From positions 1,431,001 through 1,495,000 of the forward strand of contig OX327683.1 of the NCBI GenBank assembly GCA_946807835.1: a DNA stretch of 64,000 bases, written 5' to 3'. Positions 23,788 to 34,600 of this stretch are shown piece after piece. The notes beneath the pieces were generated by a model that saw only the letters and a program-made list of their open reading frames with translations, had not been told where the DNA came from and did no database searches. The position numbers and the translations under genes were made by a program. Source of the stretch: Ailanthus altissimus. Lineage: Eukaryota > Streptophyta > Magnoliopsida > Sapindales > Simaroubaceae. Each line of letters opens with the position of its first letter. Positions within the stretch are counted from its first letter, which is position 1.

Positions 23788-24690
23788 TTGTTGAGTTGTC
23801 CCATAATAAAAAAAAATAGAAGATAATAAAATTTATAAAAAAAAATAATTACACTATTTAATATATTAGTCTTTTGAGTTGGATGTTAGTTCCTAGGCTC
23901 AATCTTTTAATAACTAACTTTTGTATCATTGCTCCCTCACCAAAGGAGATTTCGTTTAAGGGAGGATTGTTGAGTTGTTCCACATTAAAGAGAAGTAGAA
24001 AGATAATAAATTTTATAAGAAGAAGAGTGAAACTACCTAATAAGTTAATCTTTTGGATTAGATGTTGAATCCTAAAATCAATTCCCTAATAATTAACTCT
24101 GGTATCAAAACCAAGTTAAAGATCTTGAGCTCAATATCAGAGCCAACTAACCGTGGTTCTTTGGAGTTAAAAAAAAAGAAAAAAATTGAGAATGAACTCA
24201 ATATATAAAACCAAAGAGTCGATATTGCTCCCTCATTGAATGAGGTTATGTTCAAGAGGGGGGGATTATTGAGTTGTCCCAAATTGAAGAGAAGTGGGAA
24301 GATAATAAGATTTATAAAGAGAATGATCACACTACCCAATAATGTATTCTTTTAGATGAGATGTTGGACCCTAGACTCAATCCTTTAACAATTAATTTTG
24401 GTATCAAGGCCAAGCTAAATATCTTAACCTCAATATCAGAGCTAACTAACCATGATTCTTGGGTTAAAAAAAAAAAATTGAGAATGAACTCAATATATCA
24501 AATGAAATGATCAGTGTTGCTCCATCATCGGAAGAGGTTTCGTTCAAATTGAGATTGTTGAATTGTTCCATATTGAAGAGAAGTGGGAAGATAATAAGAT
24601 TTATAAAAAGATGGGTTACATCACCTAATAAGTTAGTGTTTTAAGTTGGATGTTAGACCCTAAACTCAATCACTTAACAACTAACAAGAC
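23788..24690 (+). repeat. Tandem array of four ~290-bp units in an intron
   Basis: Units begin near 23788, 23966, 24264 and 24552 with TTGTTGAGTTGTCCCA-like sequence. They continue GAAGAGAAGTGGGAAGATAA, GTTGGATGTTAGACCCTA and GGTATCAAGGCCAAG, ending at a poly-A stretch with AATTGAGAATGAACTCAATA. The first unit lacks its middle part and the last is partial. The TGGTATCA-like motif resembles a tRNA primer site, so the array may derive from a TRIM-like element that multiplied in tandem. Confidence 0.75.
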
Positions 24691-25266
24691 TACATATAAT
24701 GTAATACAAATAATATTATACTTCTTAACTGTTATTTTAAAAAATTTAAATTGAACAACGTATCAAATAATTAGTAGATGATAAAATAATAAAATTTTAA
24801 AATGAACAACGTGTTGAATAATTATTAGATAATAAAATGATGTAATAAATAATTTTAAAAATTATAATATATTATCTAATAATTACTTAATATATCACTT
24901 TAAAATATAAAAAATTTAAAATAATATTTAAAATATATATTATTATCAATATAATATAGACTAAACTCCAGTCCAATACATCTTATTGTTTTTTTTTCTT
25001 AACAACAATAATACCTCCTTTAAGAGTTAATGGTGCATGAAACACATGATTTAATTGATATAAAAAAAAAGTAATATTATATTTTTAAATAATATTTTAA
25101 ATTTTTTATTTTAAATTAACATATTAAATAATTATTTGATAATTAAATTATTTAATATATTATTTTATCATTTAATAATTATAAAATGTATTGTTTAAAT
25201 AATTATTTTAAAAGAGTAGTATTATTTTTATAATAAAAAATTAGTGTTCCCTCAATATATTCGTAC
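24691..25266. other. AT-rich intron DNA with internal direct and inverted repeats
   Basis: Extremely AT-rich. Two neighbouring similar blocks carry GAACAACGTATCAAATAAT (about 24754) and GAACAACGTGTTGAATAAT (about 24803), with ATTATTTAATATATTA-type inverted copies near 25150. This suggests a MITE-like relic. No coding signal. Confidence 0.4.
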
Positions 25267-25362
25267 CATTTTGGCCGGCTGCTGTCGAAGCTCCTGATGG
25301 CGTTGAGCTTCCAACACCTGGTGCTCCATGAGCTGAAGTGGTAGGCATTAATTCAATTTCTC
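25267..25362 (-). pseudogene. N-terminal exon X of the ankyrin gene
   Basis: 96 bp, acceptor TACTCAG, donor GTACGA. It encodes EIELMPTTSAHGAPGVGSST and PSGASTAAGQN, a disordered Ser/Ala/Gly stretch. It enters and leaves in phase 1 and joins the ankyrin exon exactly (AAT G then AA TGG). A decayed copy of this exon lies at about 27380-27426. Confidence 0.75.
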
Positions 25363-26501
25363 CTGAGTAAACATCATTGGTGGTATCGAGATTATAAAAT
25401 CTAGTAATTAATTTGCAACCCATGAGCTCAAAGTGCATGGCGGAGCCACTAGTAGCTACTATGCTTTGAAGAGTAAAGGTTATTTATTTTATTTTATTAC
25501 ATTATATATATCATGCGCTCTCAATTGTGCTCTGTGTAAATATTTTAAAATTAATGTCAACACTTTGATCAGAGGGTATGATAATAATTATGGCAAGTAA
25601 AATGATTTTTTGTTTAAACGGGCCTAGTCCCCTATTGAAAGAGAGTCTGGTCGGGTATTTGGAAAAATTAAGAGTATGACTTTACATTACACCATATATA
25701 TGGGGGAAGGACTTACAATCTCTTGAACTTATACAGATTTTGATACAATTTGTTTATGATTAGATTACTGATTATCAATGATCAAGATTAAGTAGAAATG
25801 ATAACATGATTTCTTAATAATAGTTAATTAATAAGTTTTCTCTCTACCTCTCCAACTCCTACGTTATTTCTAAATTGTTTCTCTTCCTTCCTGTCTCCTC
25901 TTTCCTAAATTTATGTAGAACCTCTTTTCTTATAACAAAACCTCTTCCTTTTTCTGAATTTATTTGTCTTAAAGAGAACAAATTCTGTTTGCTCAAAGTT
26001 TGCAGTTTCAATTTCCCTTCCTTTGTTACAAAGGAATTGGTCACAAGAGAGTAGAAAGAAAAATTAAAAGAACTTCCTAGTAGGCGATAAAAGGTTGTGA
26101 ACCGATAAATAAAAAAACTTAAAAATATTTCTATTATCTTGATAAAATTCTATAGATTATGCACAAAATTGGCTGAAAAATATTGGCTTGATAAATTATA
26201 TGTCAATTTTTCAGATCATATATTCAATAATTACATGTACAAGTTTCTTTCACCCCGTCTATTACCTTAGAATATGTGAAATTACAACGGTTAATAAACT
26301 GTGTCCAAACTTTTGTAATTGGAAGGAGTTGTTGATCCTTCCCCATATATAATTGTTTGTATATGCACATATCACATGCTGATATATGTTGATCAGGTGG
26401 TATTTCTATATGCAAATGTGAGAGCTGTAGATTATTGACAAACAGAGAGATTAATTTAGATAAATGAGAGGAATGAGAGCAATTAAGTTGAGTTCAAGTA
26501 C
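25363..26501. other. Intron-like DNA without a gene
   Basis: AT-rich and noncoding. Parts near 26390-26500 and 26840-26900 resemble 27780-27890 and 28195-28260, as expected from duplication of the whole exon block. No independent gene is visible. Confidence 0.5.
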
Positions 26502-26633
26502 CATCCTGCTGGTTCATGGTTGGCTCAGTGGCTTGTCTTAAAATCGAAATCACTTCTGATATTTGATCTGGAGATGAACCATCAATTAATATTGAATGAT
26601 AACTAGGATCAACTCTGTTTGCGTCCGTGGTTC
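26502..26633 (-). pseudogene. Exon Y copy with lost splice acceptor
   Basis: 132 bp with the same GTACTTGAACTC donor as 27892-28020. It encodes TTDANRVDPSYHSILIDGSS and ISEVISILRQATEPTMNQQD without a stop. At the upstream border the acceptor CAG of the sister exon is replaced by TTG (ATATTTG then GAACC), so the exon is probably skipped. An adjacent AT/AC microsatellite (26637-26672) may have contributed to the loss. Confidence 0.7.
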
Positions 26634-26636
26634 CAA

Positions 26637-26670
<34 letters not shown>

Positions 26671-26672
26671 CT
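26637..26672. repeat. AT/AC microsatellite
   Basis: A run of AT dinucleotides followed by ACACACACAC, directly at the mutated splice acceptor of the exon at 26502-26633. Confidence 0.92.
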
Positions 26673-27123
26673 CATTATTTTTGTTCTTACAGCAATATTA
26701 CCTCTTTCTTAGGGTTATTGTGCATGAAATTTAAACAAGCGATTAAATATTATGAGTAATTTTTCCTTTTTCTTCTTTCTTTGTGATTGTTTCTTTCCTC
26801 TTAAATAACATCTATGGCTCTTGCATAAATTTATTTTAAAATCAAACATATGAATGATAGGCACAAGAGAAGAAAAGATGAAAGCTGAACACAAATATAT
26901 ATATTTTTGTTTTATTCATTTTCTTTATTTTGCAAGAGCTAACATTTTTTTCCTGAAACTAAGAGCTAATAAAAAATGTGGTGTTTTAGCTCAAATTTTA
27001 TTTTGTGTATTAATAATTTCATGTGCAAATTGTTCAGATATAATTAACATAAAAAAATTCTGTAGCTCAACTCAAAATAAATTTTTGGTTACGTTCTTGT
27101 ATATAGAGAGACACAGAGGTCAC

Positions 27124-27192
27124 CCTGAAGTAGAACAATAGAAGGTGATGTATCACCAACTTCCAAATCAACGTGATTCATCTCCATGGCTC
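27124..27192 (-). pseudogene. Exon Z copy, short
   Basis: 69 bp, acceptor ATATTCAG and probable donor GTGACC. It encodes AMEMNHVDLEVGDTSPSIVL and LQ. Its upstream half and the preceding intron (TCCTGAATATATACAAACAC on the plus strand) are nearly identical to 28348-28482. It enters and leaves in phase 1, so it can be included or skipped without shifting the frame. Confidence 0.6.
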
Positions 27193-27891
27193 CTGAATAT
27201 ATACAAACACATCTCATTGTTTTCTTTTCTTAACAACAATAATACCATTTTTAAGAATTAATTGATTTAAAAGGTTTTAATTCGAGTACTGGTCTTGGAT
27301 CTGACTATTTTGCTTTAAGCACATGATTAATTGATAAATAAAAATATTAGTGCTTTCTCGATATTAAGCTTATAACATCTGGTCATCCATGAGCTGAATT
27401 GGTAGGTATTGCTTCAATTTCTCCCGAGTAAACATATGTTTGTATTTTTAAAGTGGGTATTGCATTAAAACAATGAAAACAACATCAAAACAAGGGGGAA
27501 AAGTAGCCAATCCATGCATATACAATAACAAAATATTTAAATTTCTTTTTTTTTCCTCTTTCACATGGTTTATTGCTCTTCCCATAAAATTTGTATTATT
27601 TAGCCATTTGCACATATAAAAGCTAAGACAAGAAATATTCACTGTTGTTATATGCCCATATTCTGTGCTGGCATATGCCTAATGAGCATACTTTAGATGG
27701 TCGTCAATGCGTTTTGCACTGGCAACCACACGAGTTTTAAGGAGAAAAAATGGGTGCATAGCAAATAAGATTTTTCATCTCATCCAAACTTTTAATATAA
27801 ATTTATATGCTGTAGAATATTGAGTGACGGAGAGATTACAAGGAAATTCATGAGAGGAATAAGGACAGTTAATTAAGTTGAGTTCAAGTAC
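27193..27891. pseudogene. Intron DNA with a dead copy of exon X
   Basis: At about 27380-27426 the minus strand repeats the start of exon X (GAGAAATTGAAGCAATACC against GAGAAATTGAATTAATGCC). The acceptor is now CGG instead of CAG, there is an in-frame TGA, and about 50 bp including the donor are missing. It cannot be spliced normally. The rest is AT-rich noncoding DNA. Confidence 0.7.
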
Positions 27892-28020
27892 CACTCTGGT
27901 TCATAGTTGACTCAGCCGCTTGTCTTGAATTAGAAATCACTCCTGACAATTGATATGGGGATGAACCATCAATTAATACTGAATGATAACTGGGATCAGA
28001 ACTGCTTGCCTCCGCGGTTC
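27892..28020 (-). pseudogene. Exon Y of the ankyrin gene
   Basis: 129 bp, acceptor TTATTCAG, donor GTACTT. It encodes TAEASSSDPSYHSVLIDGSS and PYQLSGVISNSRQAAESTMN with no stop, in symmetric phase 1. It is paralogous to 26502-26633, sharing DPSYHS.LIDGSSP and the TMNQ end. The region is probably disordered and serine-rich. Confidence 0.72.
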
Positions 28021-28347
28021 CTGAATAAATATATACAGCAATATTCCCTCTTTCTTAGCGTTATTGTGCATGAAATTTAAACTAATTAAAGCGATTAAAT
28101 ATCACGTAGAATAACCAAAAACAAATGCCTTTTTCTTTGTTATTTTTTTCCTCTTAAATATGACGTGTATGGCTCTTCCATAAATTTATTTTATACTCAA
28201 ACATATGAAAGATAGGCACAAGAGAAAAAAAAAATGAAAGCTAGACAGAAGAAATAGATATATTTGTGTCGATACATGCATATATTCCATACAAATATGC
28301 GGAGGAGATCTGTATATGTGTATGTGAACGTGAGAGGTGTAGAGTAC

Positions 28348-28482
28348 CATGATGAGGACGTAAGGAACAAGGAGTATTACGTTGAGTTGTAGGTCCTTGA
28401 GACGTTTGGATTGAAGGTGAACCATGTAGTATTTCTGATGAAGAAGAGGTTGATGAGTTGCCATTGTTTTCCTCCATGGCTC
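28348..28482 (-). pseudogene. Exon Z, probable first coding exon of the ankyrin gene
   Basis: 135 bp after an ATATTCAG acceptor, with a GTACTC donor. The ATG at 28477 sits in a good plant context (GAGCCATGG) and opens MEENNGNSSTSSSSEILHGS, then PSIQTSQGPTTQRNTP. The first five bases would be 5' UTR, so an upstream noncoding exon is needed. A candidate ends at about 28807, where TCTATTCAG precedes GTTAGC. The alternative is that Z is internal and the start lies further upstream. Confidence 0.65.
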
Positions 28483-29123
28483 CTGAATATATACAAACAC
28501 ACATCTCAATATCTCTAAATTGCTAAGAATGAACGTCTGTTTTAAGGATTAATGATGCATGAAGAACATCAATAATTACAAAATATACACACACATATAT
28601 AGGTGGTGCTTTTGTGTCTCAATAAAAAGGATCATCAAAAAGGAAGAAAAAGTCTTCAAAAATGATCATATTTGAATTCATTTTTCCGAAAACTTAAAGA
28701 ATATGTGTATGGATAATGGCTGTGCTTACTAAAATCAGTGTATACCAGCTAGGCCTAAGTGATAATACTAATGATTCTTCAGTATAAAGGTTTATGCCAA
28801 GCTAACCTGAATAGATGAAAGAACGGAACACGAGGATGGGTTTGATTGCAGAAAGATTTGAATTAGACTTGCTACAAAGTTATTTCTGCACTGACTACCA
28901 AAAACAAACAAACAAACAAACATTCCCATAGAATGTTCCTATGTATAGCGATCCTTGTCTAGGGGTGTGCTTTACTCTTAAAGCGATGCAATAGAAGATA
29001 GATTTTAAAAATGGACAATATATCTTTTGTGCAGGGCCACTAAGTGAGATACTTTTCCCGATTATATTAAATTTACTAATTAAACTATTGAGCACTATCA
29101 ATTTAGGCTTTCACATGATAGTG
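28483..29123 (-). promoter_or_regulatory. Upstream region of the ankyrin gene with possible 5' UTR exon
   Basis: No long ORF. A possible noncoding first exon ends at 28808 on the minus strand, before GTTAGCTTGG. A TTTG tetranucleotide run lies around 28904-28922 (AAACAAACAAACAAACA on the plus strand). From about 28960 the sequence is shared with 49555-49755. No TATA box could be chosen with confidence. Confidence 0.35.
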
Positions 29124-29562
29124 ATGACTCTGCACCACACTTATGAGGATTCTAATTGGGTGGCGGATTCTTTGCCTAATATATTATTGCAGATGATTTT
29201 ACTTGGTAGATTTCTCTATCTTCCCAAGTTTCTTATCTCCGTTTTAAAGATGTTAATGAATATCCCAATTATCAAAAGTGCTTTTTTCCTCTCTCATCTA
29301 GAGACTTCTCTTTGAGCTTTACTTTTTTTTAGTTAATAGGAAAAATTGAACTTAATACTTCTACTTTAATAAAGAAATATACTACAAATTCTTTATCACC
29401 AGATATTTAAGCAAGTGCTTTATTTTTGTGTTCTTCTATTCTCTTGAAAGTAAGCTTCTTATGTGCTCCCTGATCTGTATATATCTTCTGTTTTCCTTTT
29501 AATTTTAGTTCCTCCCCGTTTTTGTGGGACTTACCCAAAAAAAAAAAATGACTTTGCACCAC
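29124..29562 (+). mobile_element. 5'-truncated LINE with target-site duplication
   Basis: The body (29139-29547) ends in a run of A (29537-29547) and is flanked by 15-bp near-identical direct repeats: ATGACTCTGCACCAC at 29124-29138 and ATGACTTTGCACCAC at 29548-29562. Its start encodes YEDSNWVADSLPNILLQM, like the C-terminal RNase H-type end of plant LINE ORF2 (NxVAD-x-LAN), followed by a 3' UTR. The related locus at about 49755 has no such insert. These are the hallmarks of target-primed reverse transcription. Confidence 0.83.
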
Positions 29563-30167
29563 CAAGGTAAATATACTTTTAACACCAACCCCGCAGTATG
29601 TGGTTTGCTGTTGAAAGAAACTCTTAATTAATTTATTGTTTGCCGTAATTTTGTTGAGTGGTTTGTTACGAATATTCTGCTCTTAACTGAGAGGTAACGG
29701 GCAATGCACTTTTTTTTTCTCTTTGGAAAGTAATTATTAAGGTTGAGTCATGTCGAAAAGAAAATGTTTTGTGAGCTTTACAGGGTTTCACGAACATGCA
29801 GGTAAATATTTTAAGCCCTTAAACGGAAATTGCCCACATGTATGCGTACACAACTCAAGAGGGGTAGTACTATTAGTGTAAAGCCTGTAATATGAAAATA
29901 AACAAAGTTTTCGAAAAATAATCTCCTTGCCTGCGGTGGGGAAATGTAATCATGGTTAAAAATATTAATTGTTTCAGCCTTCTTTTTTATATAAATAAAA
30001 TAGAGAAACATTCGAACCAACTGATTACAATTCTTGAACTAAGTTCTACTACAGATATTGGTTATTAAAAATTATGATTTTTTAAATCAAGACTAATAAG
30101 AAGACGATATATTATAAGAATGTGTAGAATAAACAAGATTAGGAAAATAAATAAATAAAGCATGGAG
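29563..30167. repeat. DNA shared with 49770-50215 (diverged duplicate)
   Basis: Blocks such as GAGGTAACGGGCAATGCACTT (29689; counterpart AAGGTAATGGGCAATGCACTT at 49809), the CTTTACAGGGTT block (29777) and TTCGAAAAATA (29910) recur in the same order at 49.8-50.2 kb. No gene is recognised. The remainder to 30167 is AT-rich. Confidence 0.55.
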
Positions 30168-31260
30168 GAGACTAAGCCACGACTCAGCAAGATCTAGGTT
30201 GCAGTGTGGACCAGGTTAATGATTAGACGCCACAGCCCCAAGCATGCCATGTCATAGCACGGCCAAGTGTCACAGACCGAGCGCTTGTTATTGACTCAAA
30301 AAATTAGTTTGTTAGGTAATGCTGCCTACCTGCCCTTAAATACCCAATATCCATCCAATTGTTATTCTATATAGAATGTAACATTCTCCCCTACCTAATC
30401 ATGAGAAGCCTTCATCAGGGTCTAACCTAAACTTAAGAGCTTACCTGGCCCGTATTTTTCATCCCTCTCAAATTAGTGGACTCATTACCCACGTGGCAAT
30501 CCCTATTTAAATTCAAGACATAAGATTTTCATGGCTTACTTGGCCCATATTGCCCATTCTCTTAGAGCATAAGAGACCCACATCCCACACAGCGATCTCT
30601 ATTGAGATAATTTTGAGGGTCCACATACAAATGACAATCCGGGTCTACTTTGATACCACTTGTCATAGGTCGAACACTTGCTATTGACCTAAAAGACTAA
30701 CTTGTTAGATAATATTGTCTACCCGCCCATATGTACTTCAGATCCATATAATTTATATTTAATGTAATACGTAACACAAGATAGTGGCTAGGCACCATGG
30801 CTCAGCCAAGGCCAAGCTGGGGCAGTGCTGCGATGCCAGGGCCTGTAATTTTGGCCTATTTTTTGCAGTTTTATGGTTTTTACATGTGGTTTCCTAATCC
30901 TAGTTAGTTTAGGGTTTCTTGAGGTGAAAAAAACTATATATAAACTCTTTTACATATTAGGGTTATGGTATGCATGAATAAGAGTGTAAAATAAAGAGCT
31001 TTGAAATCATGAGAGTGATGTATAATTCATTGGAAGCTCGTTTATGGTGTATTCCTTGTAAATTTCTAGAGTGATTCATTGTAATCACTGAGTAATAACA
31101 TTTAAGCTAGAATTTTTGATCCACTATAAACGCAGATAATTTGCAAAACTACATAAATTCTTGTGGCTCATAAATTCTTATGGCTTATATGATTAGTTGT
31201 TTCTCTATTTATGTTGTGTGATCTTTCAATTCTTGAATGCTTGTGAATGAATTCTTTAAA
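30168..31260 (+). repeat. LTR-like sequence (retrotransposon relic) hosting a TRIM
   Basis: A GC-richer patch (AGGCACCATGGCTCAGCCAA near 30792) is followed by a promoter-like AACTATATATAAACTC at 30932, a leader, and AAACTACATAAATTCTTGTG near 31146, an order typical of plant copia LTRs. No internal domains and no clean ends were found, so assignment is tentative. It is interrupted at 30268-30776 by the TRIM. Confidence 0.4.
30268..30776 (-). mobile_element. TRIM (terminal-repeat retrotransposon in miniature)
   Basis: Two 116-bp direct terminal repeats (30268-30383, starting TGTCACAGACCGAGCGC; 30661-30776, starting TGTCATAGGTCGAACAC) enclose 277 bp without coding capacity. Read on the minus strand, the repeat at 30661-30776 is followed by TGGTATCAAAGTAGACC, a methionine-tRNA primer site. 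The internal part ends GGTAGGGGAGAA, a polypurine tract, before the second repeat. Flanks CCAAG and CAAG suggest an imperfect target duplication. Size and layout match TRIM elements, which move using proteins of other LTR elements. Confidence 0.83.
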
Positions 31261-31659
31261 AAAACTCCAATATCTACATCCCTATGAAAAAATAAAGAAG
31301 AAATTTTATTGATAAAAGCTTCAAAAAATTAATGAGATTATAACCTTAGTTATAATAGACTAATCAAATCTCACTTTTTTTATTTCATCAAAATGGGATT
31401 TTGGTTTTAGGAATAATGAATAAATAAATTATAGATAAATCTAAGCAATAGTTTCTTAAATCCAAGTGATCTTTTTGTAAGTGTTTACTCCCGATCTAAT
31501 CGAAAGATTGAATTGATTATAAAAACATAAGTTTAATTATTCGATTTATTAGTGAACAAGGAAAAATATTATTTAGACAACTGAATAGATTGACCTTAAG
31601 AAAAACAACGATTAAACAACCATAAATCCTAATGTAACTAAATAGACTTAAATAATAAT
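31261..31659. other. AT-rich DNA, no gene
   Basis: Noncoding sequence between the LTR-like relic and the truncated copia. Nothing recognisable. Confidence 0.5.
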
Positions 31660-34600
31660 AATAAAAAAAATTCTAAATTGTCCTCGGGTCATATGAGGTG
31701 CACTTATATTGTCACAGATTAATAGAAGTGGTTTAGGAATTTGATCTCAATGTTCTGTAATAGACATGTGATCTAGATGACTTCTGCAACAATAAAAGCA
31801 AGGGAATGATATTCGGCTTCAGCACTTAAATGTGCTACAGTGGACTATTTCTTTGAACTCTATAAAGTGCAATTTGCTCCAAGGTAAATACAAAAACTAG
31901 ATGTACTTCATCTTGTACTTAAACAACTTACCCAATCAGAATCAAAGAAACCATAAAGTGTTAATGGGATTGAAATAGATGACAAATACCATGATGAGGG
32001 GTTCCTTGTAAGTATTGAAGGATTCTTTTCACAGCATATAAATTTGCCTTGTTGGGAAATTGAAAGTGTTGACACACTTTATTGACAGCATGAGTGATAT
32101 TTGGTAAAGTAAAATTGAGATACCAGAGGCTGCCAACAAGGGTTTAATAGTGTGTAGGATCAATGGGTTGGTTATCATCTAGTTTTGTTGTTTCTTTGAT
32201 TTTTCATAAGAGTAAACATATGAGAGCATATAGACATATTGGCTTTGTAAAGTACATCCCATATATACTTGGCTTATGATAGGAAAATCCTATGGGAGAG
32301 TTGGTAGACTTCAATGCTGAGAAAACAATAAAGAGGTCAGAGGTCCTTCTGGGTAAATCTAAAGCAGAGTTTATGGATAAAAGATGTTACAGCTTAGTGG
32401 TTGTTGCCTATAAGAATTATATCAACAATGTAAATTATAAGTAGTACTGTGATTGAACCATTGCTAAAAATAAAGAGAGAGTTATCTACTTTGATACTTG
32501 TGAACCTGAGGGCAACTAGAGCATGAGAAAGACATTCGAATCAAGTTCTTGGAGCTTGTTGTAAGCCGTATAGAGCTTGCATGTGAAGTGATGCTACTTT
32601 GAATCCCTAAATCTTGGTGGCTATTCTAAGTATATTATTTCTTTTAATATTTCATAGAGGAAAGCATTTCAAACATCAAGTTGTCATATGGTCCATCTTT
32701 TGGTAACGGCAATAGCCAAGACAAGTTTGAATGTTATAGGTTTAATGATAGGGATGCATGTTTCATCAAAATAGACCCCTTGAATTTGATTAAAACTTCT
32801 AGCCAATAATCATGCTTTAAACTTATCCACGTATTCATCTTCTTTATATTCAATTTTATAAACCTATTTGGAGCCGATGACATTATTGTCAGACAGTTAT
32901 GGAACAAGAGTCCATATGTGATTATCTTGAAGTGCTTGAATTTCTTCTTGCATTGCTTGGACCCAAGCAAGATATTTTAAAGCTGCTTTTTGAGTTTTTG
33001 GCTCTTGGGTATGTGTGATGTTTACACAAATGTGACTGTTATTATTCAATTTGTGTCTTGTGACTATTGGATGAATATTTTATGGTTTTGGGGTAGCTAT
33101 TGGGATCGATTAAGAATTAGGTCCGAATTTCTTGGTTGATAAGAAACTAAATTATCAACTAATCGGTGATTTTCATTGTTTTTGTTTGGTAAATGTGGTA
33201 TTTCTAGATCACGTAATGGTTCAGGTGATCTAGTATGAATGGGTAACTATTCTTGTGACATGTTGGGAGTGTTTGTATTACGTGAAGGAGTTCCAGCAGG
33301 CAAGTTATCTTGAGAGTTGTTGATAGGAATGGTAGCTTGAGGATTGATATTGGTGTCAACATGTGCTACTTGTACAAAGTTTATTTTAGTATTGAGCGTT
33401 CTAAATGAATAGTTTGAGGAGAGCTTAAATTTTGGAAGACCATCTACTCTGAATTTTATGTAACCAATAAAGGAGAATTATCAATGGTAGTTGAGCCATA
33501 AAAGATTAGTTGATCTTTGTCGGAATTTTTAGTGTGTGGTTCCAATGAATTTTAAGCCCAATCTTCATAGCATGGAAAATATGCAAGCTCACTATTTTTT
33601 TACATACAAAGAGATTTTGTTAAATTTGAGAATAGAAATATATTTTCATTAAACACTACATGTCGTGATATGTATACTTTATTAGTTTGTGGCTGTAGAC
33701 ATCGATAGCCTTTTTGAATTTGGCTATATCTAATGAAGACACAAGGAAATATCCAAACAAAGTGAAAAAAATCATCAATGAATATAACATAGAATCATAA
33801 ATTTTATATAAAGTTTTTGAAAGCATGACCCCAAAGATCGTAATGAATTTTCTTAAGAGAAAAATCAAAAAATTTATTAGATATTAAAAAATCTTTTACA
33901 GCCTTTGCATAGTTGACAAGTAATATAAATGTTTGTAGTTTTTGTCCAACTAAAATAATTTTTTAGATGTTTATTTCTTAGAGTTTGAATCATTCTAGGA
34001 TTGGCATATCCAAATCTCTTATGCCAAACATTAAAATCCTCTAAATTTTCTTTTATTGTTGCCAAAGCAATTTCTTGTCCTTCTTTAAGAGAGAACAGCT
34101 CCCATATCTATATTCCTTGGCTAGGACCTGATTTTGTTTATTCTTAATAACAAAACCATTAGTATGAACTCGGAAGAACACAAATTATCATCAATAATTT
34201 AACTGATTGACAATAAATTCTTTTGTAATTTTGGTATAACAAGAATTTTATTTAATTTCAAATTTCCATGAGTTGTTCTTAGCATGGTATTTCCTATATA
34301 AGAGATTTGTAGTCCTTTTCCATTACATACAAAAACTCGGTCACTTTCTTTTATAGGGTATAATATCGTTGAGTTTACCTGGACTATTCACCATATAAGA
34401 TGAGGCTCTCGAATCAACATAAAATCGGTCACCTATATCATTTTGTTCTACTACCAACGCTTGAGGTCCATCTCCCTCCACTAAATCATACTTGAACCAG
34501 CATTCCCTTGTTATAAGTTTTTGTCTGTGACATATTTAACAGATCATGTGTTCTTTTCTTCCATTTCTTCTTTGATTCTTTGTTTTGGTGTAGTGGGTGT

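Larger units (their letters stand above)
20707..28477 (-). pseudogene. Ankyrin-repeat/PGG membrane protein gene (ACD6/ITN1-like), frameshifted
   Basis: Exon order on the minus strand: 28348-28482 (ATG at 28477), 27892-28020, 27124-27192, possibly 26502-26633, 25267-25362, 22966-23443, 22212-22364, 21697-22124 and 20707-21337. All except the 26502 exon have GT-AG borders, and their phases agree. The product would have a Ser/Thr-rich N-terminus, ankyrin repeats, a PGG domain and four membrane segments, as in plant ACD6/ITN1-like proteins, which act at membranes in defence or salt/ABA signalling. Exon lengths show one extra base in the 22966-23443 exon and two missing bases in the last exon, matching three visible frame breaks. 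As written, no full-length protein results. It is either a recent pseudogene or an allele affected by sequence errors. Confidence 0.82.

Noticed and set aside
26854..27141. 95-codon plus-strand ORF
   Set aside because: Antisense to the intron and exon Z of the ankyrin gene; low-complexity and hydrophobic by base composition.
28186..28509. Longer alternative minus-strand frame over exon Z
   Set aside because: Runs through the acceptor and donor of exon Z into AT-rich intron; the spliced frame agrees with the sister exon and phases.
30268..30776. Short segmental duplication of unknown type
   Set aside because: Replaced by the TRIM interpretation once the primer site, polypurine tract and equal-length terminal repeats were seen.
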